64,000 nt of DNA from positions 2,375,001-2,439,000 of the forward strand of contig NC_018866.1 in NCBI RefSeq assembly GCF_000305775.1, in the 5' to 3' direction. The DNA comes from Dehalobacter sp. DCA. Lineage in GTDB: Bacteria > Bacillota > Desulfitobacteriia > Desulfitobacteriales > Syntrophobotulaceae. Shown here one piece after another: positions 38,089-46,940 of this stretch. The notes under the pieces were generated by a model that had not been told where the DNA came from, made no database searches, and saw only the letters and a list, made by a program, of their open reading frames with translations. How positions within the stretch are numbered: position 1 is the first letter of the stretch; every line of letters starts with the position of its first letter. The translations under genes and the position numbers were made by a program.

Positions 38089-39501
38089 TTACGGTTTATT
38101 TTTCCCTAATGCTGAAAAAATGGGATCCGGCGGCAAAGGTTCAGTCAGAATGCTTACAGGTGGAAGCTTATACAGTTCCGGCCATTCCAGCCACCATTTA
38201 TATTTATCGATGGTTTCTGTTCCATACCCGAACATATCATCAATCGATTTTAATAATTTTGATGATGTTTCACTTTTGCTTCCAATCCAGGTACCAGCTT
38301 GATGGAACCAGGATTCCTCTTTGGAATTCCAGGGACAGACCTTCATGCATCGTCCGCAGCATACCCCGTCCTCATTACTAGCCCGAAATTCGGCACATTT
38401 GTTCGTGTCATTGTTCCAACGCAAATAGCCGTTATACTGACCCATATCACTATCAATGTTGATAGCTCCGGCAGGACAATTTTCCGCACATTTCTTGCAT
38501 ATGCGGCAGAAGTCGAGTAACCCAAAATCAATTGGCTTATCCGGTGCAAGCGGCAAATCCGTAGTGACCGCAGCAACTTTATGGCGGAATCCTAACCGGG
38601 GGTGAATCGCGCAATCGCCTGTACGGGATAGTTCTCCCAACCCTGCGGCGATAATAACAGGCGGCATGACACCGTTATAATCCACAGCATAATTAGCCCT
38701 GGCGTTATATCCCAGATTCCGGATATATTGGGCCATAATAGCAGCAATAACCCCTGTCGCATGATAGCCTCTGAAGGACTGGGAGATGCTAATTGCGTCA
38801 TAACCCGTCGAAGCGAGCATTGTCTCCAAATGCTGGTCAATCATGACCACGATCGCATACGGCAGGCGTTCGGTAACCGGCCTAACTAATTGTTCCCTGG
38901 GAAATTCCACATACTGTCTCCCCGGAAAAGGCGGATAGATACATTTGGTACTATAATAGGCATACGAGGGCATCCTGCCTATACCTACGTCATCAGCCCG
39001 CAAAAAGTAGGCAACATCCTTGATGTGTTGTGACATTTGTTCAGGATCAGGGATCTCCATTTTCTTTGGGGCAGGAATACCTTCCAGGAAACCTGCTACC
39101 ATCCCGGCTCCCATTATAATTGCACCACCAAAAGGATCCTTCGTATTCATGTTATAAAGCCCCAATTGGCCCCTTTGACTGACTTTTCCCGCGGCAATCT
39201 GTTCAAATCCGCCATCGTATTCACTCGGATTTTTGATTGGGCCTATTATCTTTGAGGTTCCCAACCACTGGTCGTTATGTTCTACAAAATGTATTGTTGC
39301 GCTGCCCATGTCATGCACAGGATGCAGTTTGGACCACTGTCCCTTTGCCGCAGGCGTATACTTCATGCTCTCGCCAACCGCTCCCGCCACTATGGTAGGT
39401 GCTTTCAGGGCCGTCGCTACTCCCAGGGCTGCAGCTCCGGCACCAGCTTTGAGAAAATCCCTGCGGCCTAACTGAAACTTTTTCTCTTGTTCATTAATCA
39501 C
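38089..39501 (-). CDS. rdhA: Reductive dehalogenase catalytic subunit, CprA-like (RdhA3)
   Basis: 470 aa starting at GTG (AGGATGTG upstream). The Tat signal is LGRRDFLKAGAGAAALG, and cluster motifs [12 protein letters not shown] and [13 protein letters not shown] are present. It differs from RdhA1 and RdhA2 in a longer middle loop (YPPFPGRQYVEFPREQLVRP), a region that lines the active site in known RdhA structures, so a different substrate range is likely (inference). It follows rdhB3 by 17 bp and precedes rdhA2. Confidence 0.95.
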   Translation of the reverse strand: MINEQEKKFQLGRRDFLKAGAGAAALGVATALKAPTIVAGAVGESMKYTPAAKGQWSKLHPVHDMGSATIHFVEHNDQWLGTSKIIGPIKNPSEYDGGFEQIAAGKVSQRGQLGLYNMNTKDPFGGAIIMGAGMVAGFLEGIPAPKKMEIPDPEQMSQHIKDVAYFLRADDVGIGRMPSYAYYSTKCIYPPFPGRQYVEFPREQLVRPVTERLPYAIVVMIDQHLETMLASTGYDAISISQSFRGYHATGVIAAIMAQYIRNLGYNARANYAVDYNGVMPPVIIAAGLGELSRTGDCAIHPRLGFRHKVAAVTTDLPLAPDKPIDFGLLDFCRICKKCAENCPAGAINIDSDMGQYNGYLRWNNDTNKCAEFRASNEDGVCCGRCMKVCPWNSKEESWFHQAGTWIGSKSETSSKLLKSIDDMFGYGTETIDKYKWWLEWPELYKLPPVSILTEPLPPDPIFSALGKNKP

Positions 39502-39518
39502 CGTATTCTCACATCCTA

Positions 39519-39839
39519 TCAGGCTTGTAATTCACCTGTATTCCCCGCTTTTTTTACACCAATGAATCCCAGCAGGCGGGCCTGAACAACGGCAAGAACC
39601 ACAGATATCCCCAGAAACAGAAATATCGCTGTGCTTGTGGCTTTGACATGTCCAACCGATGCGTTAATGTAGACAAAGGAAATTCCCATCCAGGTAATCC
39701 CATACCAGGTAACAAACAAGGCCCAATTTACTACTGTTTTCCACATTTGTTCACGTTTCGCACGAGGTTTAATAAATAAAATACCCGCTAAGCATAATAC
39801 GCCTGCTAAAAAAATTAAGAATGTACCCATCATTTTCAC
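39519..39839 (-). CDS. rdhB: Reductive dehalogenase membrane anchor (RdhB3)
   Basis: 106 aa with three membrane helices, almost identical to RdhB1 (Leu/Cys near residue 16 and Ile/Thr in the second helix are visible differences). It heads the rdhB3-A3-A2 unit under a dehalobox promoter. It is probably the anchor for both catalytic subunits behind it. The near-identity to RdhB1 extends into the promoter, which points to a recent duplication or gene conversion. Confidence 0.92.
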   Translation of the reverse strand: MKMMGTFLIFLAGVLCLAGILFIKPRAKREQMWKTVVNWALFVTWYGITWMGISFVYINASVGHVKATSTAIFLFLGISVVLAVVQARLLGFIGVKKAGNTGELQA

Positions 39840-39872
39840 CTCCCTTTTGTACTTCAGCCATTTTTATGACTA

Positions 39873-39923
39873 TAGGTACATTGTATTTAATAATTTTGAG
39901 TGAAGTTTAGTTGTATAACTAAA
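39873..39923 (-). promoter_or_regulatory. Dehalobox promoter of rdhB3-A3-A2
   Basis: TTTAGTTGTATAACTAAA (39906-39923) is an 18-bp palindrome with one central change, 20 bp before the -10 hexamer TACAAT (39885-39880). The predicted centre is -41.5, identical in geometry to the rdhB1 promoter. It fits a CprK-activated promoter. Confidence 0.8.
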
Positions 39924-39975
39924 AACTATACATCTACAAAATATTTTCGCTGAACTGTTGACTGGAAAATTCAAT

Positions 39976-40021
39976 AGGCTATGAGAACTGAAAAAAATAT
40001 ATCTTTCAGTTCTCATAGCCT
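39976..40021 (-). terminator. Terminator after cprK1
   Basis: AGGCTATGAGAACTGAAA and its exact complement form an 18-bp stem with a 10-nt A/T-rich loop. It lies 108 bp past the cprK1 stop and just before the rdhB3 promoter, so it should prevent read-through into the dehalogenase unit. Confidence 0.8.
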
Positions 40022-40128
40022 GCTAATAGAGACACAGGTAATTTACAATAATACAAAAAAATACTCCATTTCTCTAATGAAATGGAATTCAAAAAATAAT
40101 CTGTCTGAATAAATTGTTAAACTTAATT

Positions 40129-40842
40129 CTAATAAATATATTTATAAATATGCTTCTCATGGGTCAATTCTTTAAGCCTTTCCAGATCATGAATAATTAT
40201 TTTGTCTTTCTTCTTTTCAATAATTTTTTGTTCCTTTAAATACTTTAATACTTTTGAGACTGTAACATAATGTGCTCCTGTTATCTCAGAAATAAATTGC
40301 AATGATAAGTCCATACGTATTTCGTAAGAATCTCCTACCGATATTCCATTGGTAAGATAAAGTCCATGCAGCAATCTTAAGATTCTAATCGTTGGATTGT
40401 AAAAGTCTCTTTCTATCGTTTGTCTCATATAATAACTTACTTTGGAAAGACAATTTCTAAGCACTTCAAAGATCATGTCTTCATCTTGACGGAAAATAAT
40501 TCTGAGGTGCTCTTCGAAAAAAAGACATACTTTAGAATCTTCTATGGCAACTGCATAAGCATCATTATCATTTTCCATCTTATACAAACGACCCAAAATT
40601 CCATTTTCTCCGGAAAAATAAATCACTCTTTCCCTGCCGTCTTCCGTCATCAGGTTCAAACTTATCCTTCCGGAAAGCACATAAACCAGCATATAATCCT
40701 TGCCTCCCGGCAAGATCACATTACTGTCCTTAGCATAGGTTTTTACTACTCCTATATGCGTGAATTCCCTCAGTTTTTCAATCGGATAGAAAGTGTCAGG
40801 AATAGCCCTTGCCCCCTCGCATCTTCCATAATCGTATTGCAT
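40129..40842 (-). CDS. cprK: CprK-like CRP/FNR activator of dehalogenase genes (RdhK)
   Basis: A 237-aa CRP/FNR protein. The N-terminal AIPDTFYPIEKLREFTHIG, the beta-roll effector domain, the long dimer helix and FYNPTIRILRLLHGLYLTNG agree closely with CprK of Desulfitobacterium as I remember it. The recognition helix is GAHYVTVSKVLKYL. CprK binds halogenated phenols and then the dehalobox. A Cys near the N-terminus (Cys8) may correspond to the redox Cys of CprK. It lies upstream of rdhB3 and has its own predicted dehalobox promoter at 41078-41128. Confidence 0.92.
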   Translation of the reverse strand: MQYDYGRCEGARAIPDTFYPIEKLREFTHIGVVKTYAKDSNVILPGGKDYMLVYVLSGRISLNLMTEDGRERVIYFSGENGILGRLYKMENDNDAYAVAIEDSKVCLFFEEHLRIIFRQDEDMIFEVLRNCLSKVSYYMRQTIERDFYNPTIRILRLLHGLYLTNGISVGDSYEIRMDLSLQFISEITGAHYVTVSKVLKYLKEQKIIEKKKDKIIIHDLERLKELTHEKHIYKYIY

Positions 40843-41077
40843 ACGCTTCCTCCTTCCAATTATTTACCACCATTACCATCCCCAGATTTATTTTGCCACC
40901 CGTTAAGTCCTTTTGTAAAAAACAAACGTACGTCCCACAACTAATTCTACACCAAAAAATAATAAAAAATATAACAATTGAATCTAGCAGAAAGAACACA
41001 TTAACCAAAATATCGCAGTTAAAAAGCAATACAAAGTTAATGCATATATTTTACATTAATATATTTTACATTATACT

Positions 41078-41128
41078 TAAATTTATTATACAATCATTTT
41101 TGATATTTTAATTTAATATATAACTAAA
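41078..41128 (-). promoter_or_regulatory. Predicted dehalobox-type promoter upstream of cprK1
   Basis: TTTAGTTATATATTAAAT (41111-41128) keeps one full half site, and a perfect -10 TATAAT (41090-41085) follows exactly 20 bp later, giving the same -41.5 centre as the two rdhB promoters. The leader to the cprK1 start would be about 236 nt. The second half site is degenerate. I see no gene in 40843-41373 apart from this promoter and an A/T-rich leader. Confidence 0.6.
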
Positions 41129-41448
41129 ACCTCAAGTTTTACACTTTTAATATTTCCCCTGATCAGGTCTGTAGCACTCAGAAAAGGATGGGGTTATTTA
41201 CCGACCGTATTGTAAGTGCTAAGCGCTTATAATTTGGCGCTCTCTTGTATTTAGAGAATATATACTGGAAAATCAATATTGTATTTAGCAGTCTCTCTTG
41301 AATTTTTAAAAAACCGTTGCCTACGAACTATAAATTCGTTGGCAACAGCTCCCTTTTTGTTCTAAAATAGCAAGGGGGCGTAACGAAACTTTAGGTTTCG
41401 GTTGCGCCCCCTCACTTTTTATGGTGAATTTTTTTAAAATTTAGTTTC

Positions 41449-43053
41449 CTATCCAGTGATCAACGCCATTTTTCTCATATTATGAGCGATGCAATGTAAT
41501 CCCCACTCAATTTTAACCTTTTCTAGCCCTTTTAACAGGAATCTTCGCATACCGTGATTCCCTTTAATGTCTCCAAAGACGCTTTCAACCTCGACCGGCC
41601 TCAAGCTCCTCATGCGCAAACCTTCTTCTGAACACAAATTCCTGCGGGCCTGTTCTTTATAGGCATTCAGTTTGCGATTGACATATATTCTTCTGTTAGC
41701 GTATGGATCGGATGACTTCACGCACTGGTTCCGATGAGGACACCCGGAACAATTCAGGCATTCATAGATTCGGATCAAACTCCTATAGCCATTGTCACTT
41801 TTTTGGTGCCGCTCGTATAAGAAAATGAGTGTTCTCCCATAACCGCAGATATATTCATCATTTTCATGGTCATAGGTGAAGTTCTGTGGTTTCGTTATGT
41901 CTTCTTTCCATTTCTTACTGGCTTCTTTGTGGAAGGTATTATATTTGACATAAGACACAAGCTTTTTCTCCTGCAGATAGTCGTAATTTTCTTCGCTGCC
42001 ATAGCCGGCATCGGCAATAATATTCTTTGGTAATTCCCCATGCAGGAGCGTTTTTAATTCTTCCAGGTGATCCTTCATACAGCTGGTATCGCCCGGTCTC
42101 TGATGAACACTGTAACCGACCACAAACTGGTTCTCCGTCCCGATCTGGACATTGTAACCTGGCTTTAACTGACCGTTTTTCATATGGTCTTCTTTCATTC
42201 GCATAAAGGTGGCATCGTGATCTGTCTTGGAGTAACTGTTTCTTTCTTCCAGGATCAGTTCTTGCTGTTCATATTTCTGCATTCTTGGCAGATAATCTTT
42301 CGTAAGGGTGTTTCTTGTTTTCTTTAACTTTTTGGTTTCAGCATCTACTGTCTCTTCTTCCGATTTCTTAGCCAGTCTCTCGTCAATTTTCCTTACGGCT
42401 TCTTCAATAGCCTCTGAGTCAATGGGCTTGCCATTGCCTAGCTCTTCTAAATCACTGTCGCCGTATTCCGCATTTTCTTCTTCATTGATCTGATCGATTT
42501 CTTTAAATAATTCCCGGCATTTCTCCCTTAACGCTTCTTTATAGCGCTTCGTGGATTTGCCCCATACCCAACTGTATTTATTGGCATTGGCCTCAATTTT
42601 TGTCCCGTCTAAAAAATAATTTTCCAGCTTGATGTATTTTTCTTTGACTAAGAGTTCAATAACTTCAGCAAATACTTCTAGAATAACCTCTTTCATCCGT
42701 TCACTCCGGAAGCGGTTAACTGACATGAAATCCGGCTGATTGCCGCCGCACAGCCACATATACATAATATTTTCACGGGCCGCTTTTGCTATCCGGCGGC
42801 ATGAAAAAACCCTGTCCGTATACGCATAAACCAATAACTTGGTCATCATGACAGGGTGAAAGCTGGAACGGCCGCCTCCAGGATATTTGGCAAACAAGGG
42901 TTCGAGATTCATGCGATCGATAGCACGATTCACAACTCGGACGACATGGTTTTGAGGAATCAGGCTGTCGATGCTTAACGGCAGTGTTTGTTGTTCCTGC
43001 ACATAAGGTTTAAATACTTTCTTGGTATGTACTTTCTGCCCTTTCTTAGACAT
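41449..43053 (-). CDS. IS1182-family transposase
   Basis: A 534-aa DDE transposase with an N-terminal DUF772-like part (LPLSIDSLIPQNHVVRVVNR) and catalytic residues in YFLDGTKIEANANKY (Asp), IIADAGYGSEEN (Asp) and VESVFGDIKGNHGMRRF (Glu). A Cys group (CLNCSGCPHRNQC) lies before the C-terminal catalytic block. The frame is complete. The middle of this protein is the parent of the remnant at 7440-7605. Confidence 0.93.
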   Translation of the reverse strand: MSKKGQKVHTKKVFKPYVQEQQTLPLSIDSLIPQNHVVRVVNRAIDRMNLEPLFAKYPGGGRSSFHPVMMTKLLVYAYTDRVFSCRRIAKAARENIMYMWLCGGNQPDFMSVNRFRSERMKEVILEVFAEVIELLVKEKYIKLENYFLDGTKIEANANKYSWVWGKSTKRYKEALREKCRELFKEIDQINEEENAEYGDSDLEELGNGKPIDSEAIEEAVRKIDERLAKKSEEETVDAETKKLKKTRNTLTKDYLPRMQKYEQQELILEERNSYSKTDHDATFMRMKEDHMKNGQLKPGYNVQIGTENQFVVGYSVHQRPGDTSCMKDHLEELKTLLHGELPKNIIADAGYGSEENYDYLQEKKLVSYVKYNTFHKEASKKWKEDITKPQNFTYDHENDEYICGYGRTLIFLYERHQKSDNGYRSLIRIYECLNCSGCPHRNQCVKSSDPYANRRIYVNRKLNAYKEQARRNLCSEEGLRMRSLRPVEVESVFGDIKGNHGMRRFLLKGLEKVKIEWGLHCIAHNMRKMALITG

Positions 43054-43151
43054 TCAAATACCTCCAAATATGGCAATATTTATATCCATAGACATTATAC
43101 CACATTCACGTCAAAATATCTCCCTATATCTGCTGATTTCTTCAAATATTG

Positions 43152-43403
43152 CAGACTTGCACAGATTCACAAGCGGACGTTAGTGGCAGCAGCGTTAAAA
43201 AACAGAAATCCGCAGCGTTAAAACATGCCAACGGTTAACTTGCAGTAAACAGCGGGGTTTTGGCATGTTAGCGAGGGTTTCTGTTTTTAGCTGCGAGAAC
43301 GGGGGAGCGGTGGACTGTGCGAGTCTGCACTACCCCAAAAAGAAAAGACGCCATTTTTTTAAATTGACGTCTTTCGCTTGGGGCTAAGTTGTGATACAGC
43401 CCC
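43152..43403. repeat. Long structured intergenic repeat, copy 2
   Basis: This matches 10057-10304. The arms pair more regularly here: CAGACTTGCACAG with CTGTGCGAGTCTG, AAAAACAGAAA with TTTCTGTTTTT, and AAAACATGCCAAC with GGTTTTGGCATGTT, giving a nested hairpin of over 150 nt. It ends in GACGTC-paired and GGGGCTAAG...CAGCCCC segments. It is non-coding and lies upstream of the transposase. Confidence 0.65.
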
Positions 43404-43426
43404 TTTCTTTGTGTCTGTGGCTGACG

Positions 43427-43591
43427 TCATGGATCCGCTTTTAGTGGATCCATGTGTAAACGGGACGGAGCAATATTGAATTCTTTAACTCTTTTCATGA
43501 TGTTTGCAAATACTTCGAGCCTTTTTTCTGCTGTTTTTAAGATTCCGCTGGATCGCAAATAATAAATAGACGGTTTATAATTATACACCAT
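43427..43591 (-). pseudogene. Remnant of a pterin-binding methyltransferase (MtrH/AcsE-like)
   Basis: A 54-codon frame with ILKTAEKRLEVFANIMKRVK then EFNIAPSRLHMDPL resembles the DHPS-like fold of methyltetrahydrofolate:corrinoid methyltransferases, where an x-IDPL strand follows such a helix. Everything before and after is missing; the stop lies in a CATGGATCC palindrome. It may be the broken third partner of the corrinoid protein and methyltransferase at 32-36 kb. Confidence 0.5.
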
Positions 43592-43606
43592 AAGTAGAAA
43601 TATTTG

Positions 43607-43714
43607 TTAAGAAATAACATGGTAAGACTGAACTTCACTTATTACAATCATGATGGCGACCGCCGAAATTAATAGTATAAATACTAAATCTCCCATGCTT
43701 AATTTTCTTTTCAT
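43607..43714 (-). CDS. 35-aa membrane peptide after rdhC4
   Basis: A short gene whose ATG overlaps the rdhC4 stop as ATGA. The product has a basic N-terminus (MKRKLSMGD), a single hydrophobic helix VFILLISAVAIMIVISE and a short tail ending in Ser. The same gene follows rdhC5 and rdhC6 with the same overlap, length and core, so it is selected for. Topology by charge predicts the N-terminus inside. The function is unknown; association with the RdhA/B/C complex is inference. Confidence 0.8.
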   Translation of the reverse strand: MKRKLSMGDLVFILLISAVAIMIVISEVQSYHVIS

Positions 43715-44967
43715 TCTTCTACCCCGATGTTATTTAATTCTTTTGCTGATATTAATTCGATTCCTTCGGTCCCCTGAACCTTTTTCAATTTGGCTTTTTC
43801 TAGAATTTCTTTTTCCAAAATCCCCATGATATATTTCCTGGGGCGCAAAATGATCTCATTGAGTATGAGCCCCGGACAGAAAAACCTGCACCAGAATCTG
43901 CTGATAAAGAAGGAACTAAAAATCACGACCGGCAAGATAAGCCACTGAATGCCGAACCCCTGCCGGCCAAATAAAGTGGCAAATGGCTCATACCCGGCAA
44001 AACTCGGTGATTTTGTCAGGAATGCCCCTATGAGTGCTAAGTAGATCAATGCATACCTTATTTTAGCCGCTTTGGCTTCGACTGCTTTATTACAGCATTT
44101 GAATTTACCGCCGCCTACTTTGGCCGTGATTTCCTGCAAAGCGCCAAACGGACAAAGCCAGAAGCAGTAAACATTCTTTCCTAAGATAAAGGTGATCACC
44201 GGGATTCCGATTAAGAGGATATACCAAACGAGGTTTTCACGAATAGACGGGAAATTCCCCATGAGAAGTCCGGTAATATTTGCAAGCGAAATGGGCGTAT
44301 TATATTGGAAACCAATGATGACTAAACTTCCTAAAAGGACAAGCCAGCGTAATTTTTTTTGTTTGAATGCCACGCCAATCACCATCAGGATGACCAACGC
44401 TATGACGGCAATTTCCTTGGATCCGAACTTAAACGGCTCCACTTCATCCTTAACATTCAGCCCGAACTCGCTCCTGGCTACGGCATGGCTTCCCTGGGAA
44501 ACCGCTTTGGCTATCCCCCTTGTAGAAAAGGTTGCGCCCGATATCCGGTCGATATCCTTGTTAATGGATAAAGGATCTGTGATGTCTTTTCCGATAAATC
44601 TTTCCAAATATTTCTGATCTAGAATATTATCGATAAATGATGGTGTATCCTTGTGTGCAGCGATAACCGTCCCGACAATTTTTCCTTGCAGGTTAATTCC
44701 GGTAACCATCTTGATCGGACCGCCATAAGCAACCGCTTGCTCGATTACGACGTAGCCTATTTTTTCTTCCTTACCATCTTTGCTCTGTTTATTTGCTTCA
44801 TAAATAAGAGGGGAAGACGCAATCTTTTGAAAAGATTGCGCTTCCGAAAAAACTTGATTCATAAACGGTATGATATTGTTATCTGTATGAGTCCAACCGA
44901 AACCTAACGTTATGAGGAATATAACTGCTGCTGCAAACACAATGATTTTATTTGCTGAGTTTTTCAT
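43711..44967 (-). CDS. rdhC: PceC-like membrane FMN-binding protein (RdhC4)
   Basis: A 418-aa NosR/NirI-like membrane protein. Order: N-terminal helix, extracytoplasmic FMN-binding domain with the flavinylation motif DRISGATFSTRG, then about five helices and two polyferredoxin-like motifs, CFWLCPFGALQE and CRFFCPGL. It may move electrons from menaquinol to RdhA through covalent FMN (proposed for PceC). ApbE encoded at 28372-29397 could attach the FMN. AGGAGC precedes the ATG. It is third in rdhA4-B4-C4. Confidence 0.92.
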   Translation of the reverse strand: MKNSANKIIVFAAAVIFLITLGFGWTHTDNNIIPFMNQVFSEAQSFQKIASSPLIYEANKQSKDGKEEKIGYVVIEQAVAYGGPIKMVTGINLQGKIVGTVIAAHKDTPSFIDNILDQKYLERFIGKDITDPLSINKDIDRISGATFSTRGIAKAVSQGSHAVARSEFGLNVKDEVEPFKFGSKEIAVIALVILMVIGVAFKQKKLRWLVLLGSLVIIGFQYNTPISLANITGLLMGNFPSIRENLVWYILLIGIPVITFILGKNVYCFWLCPFGALQEITAKVGGGKFKCCNKAVEAKAAKIRYALIYLALIGAFLTKSPSFAGYEPFATLFGRQGFGIQWLILPVVIFSSFFISRFWCRFFCPGLILNEIILRPRKYIMGILEKEILEKAKLKKVQGTEGIELISAKELNNIGVEE

Positions 44968-45001
44968 TTCTTGCTCCTGTTAAAGGTCTGCCTGACTGAA
45001 A

Positions 45002-45304
45002 TTATGCGGCCTCTACTTTATCAGCTTTCTTTTTGGAGGGTATCAAAGAATTTAACCGTACCGTAACGATAACTAAGACAAGAAGGATCGCTCCGAAGAT
45101 TAACAGCCCCATGCCTGCAGCCTGCATCTCACCTTCGGCAATGCTGTAGACGATCCAAGCCAGGAGAAATGCTCCCCAGATCACGGATATTACTGTTAAA
45201 ATCCAGCGGGCTACGGACATTTTACCTGCAGCCTGGAACTTGATATAGACAAACCATAAGGATGATGCCATGAGTGCTCCCAAGATTAACCAGAAAATAA
45301 TCAT
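45002..45304 (-). CDS. rdhB: Reductive dehalogenase membrane anchor (RdhB4)
   Basis: 100 aa with three helices (FWLILGALMASSLWFVYI, WILTVISVIWGAFLLAWIV, GLLIFGAILLVLVIVTV) and a short loop SIAEGEMQAAG between helices 2 and 3; the EGE acidic residues are typical of PceB-type anchors. It is unrelated in detail to RdhB1/B3/B7. It lies 18 bp after rdhA4 and before rdhC4. Confidence 0.9.
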   Translation of the reverse strand: MIIFWLILGALMASSLWFVYIKFQAAGKMSVARWILTVISVIWGAFLLAWIVYSIAEGEMQAAGMGLLIFGAILLVLVIVTVRLNSLIPSKKKADKVEAA

Positions 45305-45322
45305 ATTACCTCTCCTCTTTTC

Positions 45323-46612
45323 TTATTTATTCCAGAATTCCTTTATTGCATCCGGAACAGAAATCTTACCATAACCGAACAAATCGTCAAAGAACCTCAG
45401 AACGGGTTTTGCAGGTGTTTCTGTGCCCAACCTTACTAAGTCGTGATGCCATTCCTGGCGTTTGTTGTAAGGGCAGGCCTTAATACAAATACCACAGTCA
45501 GTACCGACTTTTGACCATTGTGTCATACACTTCACGCCATCTTGAGCCCATTTTTTGACTCCCGGATTCGTTATGGCAGATGTTTTAAAACTTGGTTCTA
45601 CATCATGGGATATTGCTTGTGACGGGCAAGCGTCAGCACATTTCATGCAGGTTTTGCAGAATTCCATCGCTCCAAAGGTAACCGGTTTATCAATAGCCAA
45701 TGGCATATCCGTGAACAATTTATATATCCGCACTCTCGGCCCATATTCCTTAGTGACCATAATACCGATTCTGCTGATCTCCCCTAGGCCGGCCTGAATA
45801 GCCAAGGGAATACTTAAAGCCGTATCATTGGAACAAGGTATGGCCTGGTAGCCTAATGTCCTGATAAATTTAGCCAACTTATGGAGGAGAACACCCGCAT
45901 CGGAGTATTCATTGCCGGAAGCAGCCCCTTGGGGCAAAGCTGGGGCAGTCTGATAGCAGTCATAATCCATTTCAAAAAGCGCCACAATAACATTTGTAGG
46001 CGTAAACGGTAACTTATTTGGAACAGGTTTACCCGTTGCGAGATCGAGAACTTCAGAAAAGAGCCACCGTTCATCATAAGGGCCAATCCCGACCTTACAT
46101 GATCCCCAGAATTTTGTTACTCTTTTGATGATCGCGCTCGCAGCTTCGGGGCTTTCAAATTGGTACTTGTTGGGGTTTACTTCGCCTTCCCAAGTAAATA
46201 ACCCTTGTGATTGAAAACCCGGAGCGCCCAGACCCTTATTGATATCCTCTTCAATCGACCAGCAGGCATGATCAAAGGCGAACTCAAGCTGTCCCCAGCC
46301 CTCTCCTCCTTCTTGAGGTATTGTCCCAAACCTTTTTCCGGCATATTCTGCAGAGACAGCACCAATCGGAGCCTGAGAAGCCATGCTATACCGTTTGTAG
46401 TCACTGGAGATTTCCACCGGCATGTCATCATGCTCGACAACTTGTGCATTTGCGATGCTATTACTTCCCAGCAGTTCAGAACCGAACAATGCGGCACCTG
46501 CTGCTCCGACCCCTACTCCTAGAGAGGTCTTCAAAAAACCGCGTCTGCTAAATTCTTTGGAAAAGGTTTTTTTCTTCTGAGTTTTTTTCTCTTTGGCATT
46601 TTCAGGAATCAT
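45323..46612 (-). CDS. rdhA: Reductive dehalogenase catalytic subunit, A-B-C type (RdhA4)
   Basis: 429 aa with Tat signal FSRRGFLKTSLGVGVGAAG. Cluster motifs are CKTCMKCADACP and CGICIKACPYNK; the end FFDDLFGYGKISVPDAIKEF resembles PceA/CfrA-type enzymes. The SRIGIMVTKEYGPRVR segment belongs to the corrinoid core. GGAGGAGATAAGGT precedes the ATG. The gene order A-B-C and the partners differ from the CprA-like group, and its regulator gene is divergent at 46941. Known relatives act on chloroalkanes or chloroethenes; the substrate here is not predictable. Confidence 0.95.
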   Translation of the reverse strand: MIPENAKEKKTQKKKTFSKEFSRRGFLKTSLGVGVGAAGAALFGSELLGSNSIANAQVVEHDDMPVEISSDYKRYSMASQAPIGAVSAEYAGKRFGTIPQEGGEGWGQLEFAFDHACWSIEEDINKGLGAPGFQSQGLFTWEGEVNPNKYQFESPEAASAIIKRVTKFWGSCKVGIGPYDERWLFSEVLDLATGKPVPNKLPFTPTNVIVALFEMDYDCYQTAPALPQGAASGNEYSDAGVLLHKLAKFIRTLGYQAIPCSNDTALSIPLAIQAGLGEISRIGIMVTKEYGPRVRIYKLFTDMPLAIDKPVTFGAMEFCKTCMKCADACPSQAISHDVEPSFKTSAITNPGVKKWAQDGVKCMTQWSKVGTDCGICIKACPYNKRQEWHHDLVRLGTETPAKPVLRFFDDLFGYGKISVPDAIKEFWNK

Positions 46613-46940
46613 ACCTTATCTCCTCCTTAAAATATTTGAACTACAAATATCATAGATAAAATAAAATATAATGAATAGATCTCTATTTAACAGATGTTCA
46701 CTATACAACATTAATTAAATTTTAGGACAAAATAGAATTAGTTGTTTCAATATTTAAAGGGAGAATCAAGCGTAATAGAAAAAATTAGGCTGGTCTCTGA
46801 CAAAAAATTGGTGTACACTAAATATTGTCAAAATGATATTGCAGGATCATATTAAAGAAATATCCTCTAACAACGAAATTATGATGCTTTATACCCTAGA
46901 TGAATTTCAGGGAAATCTATCGAAGGTGAGTGTGCCATTT

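Larger units (their letters stand above)
41374..43403 (-). mobile_element. IS1182-family element (limits inferred)
   Basis: The left limit is the hairpin GGGGGCGTAACGAAAC repeat (41374-41411), which also occurs at 7362-7403. The right limit is the end of the structured repeat, ACAGCCCC at 43403, which also occurs at 10304. The two ends are weakly related inverted sequences (GGGGCGTAACGAAAC against GGGGCTGTATCACAAC). No target duplication is evident, so the boundaries are tentative. Confidence 0.5.
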
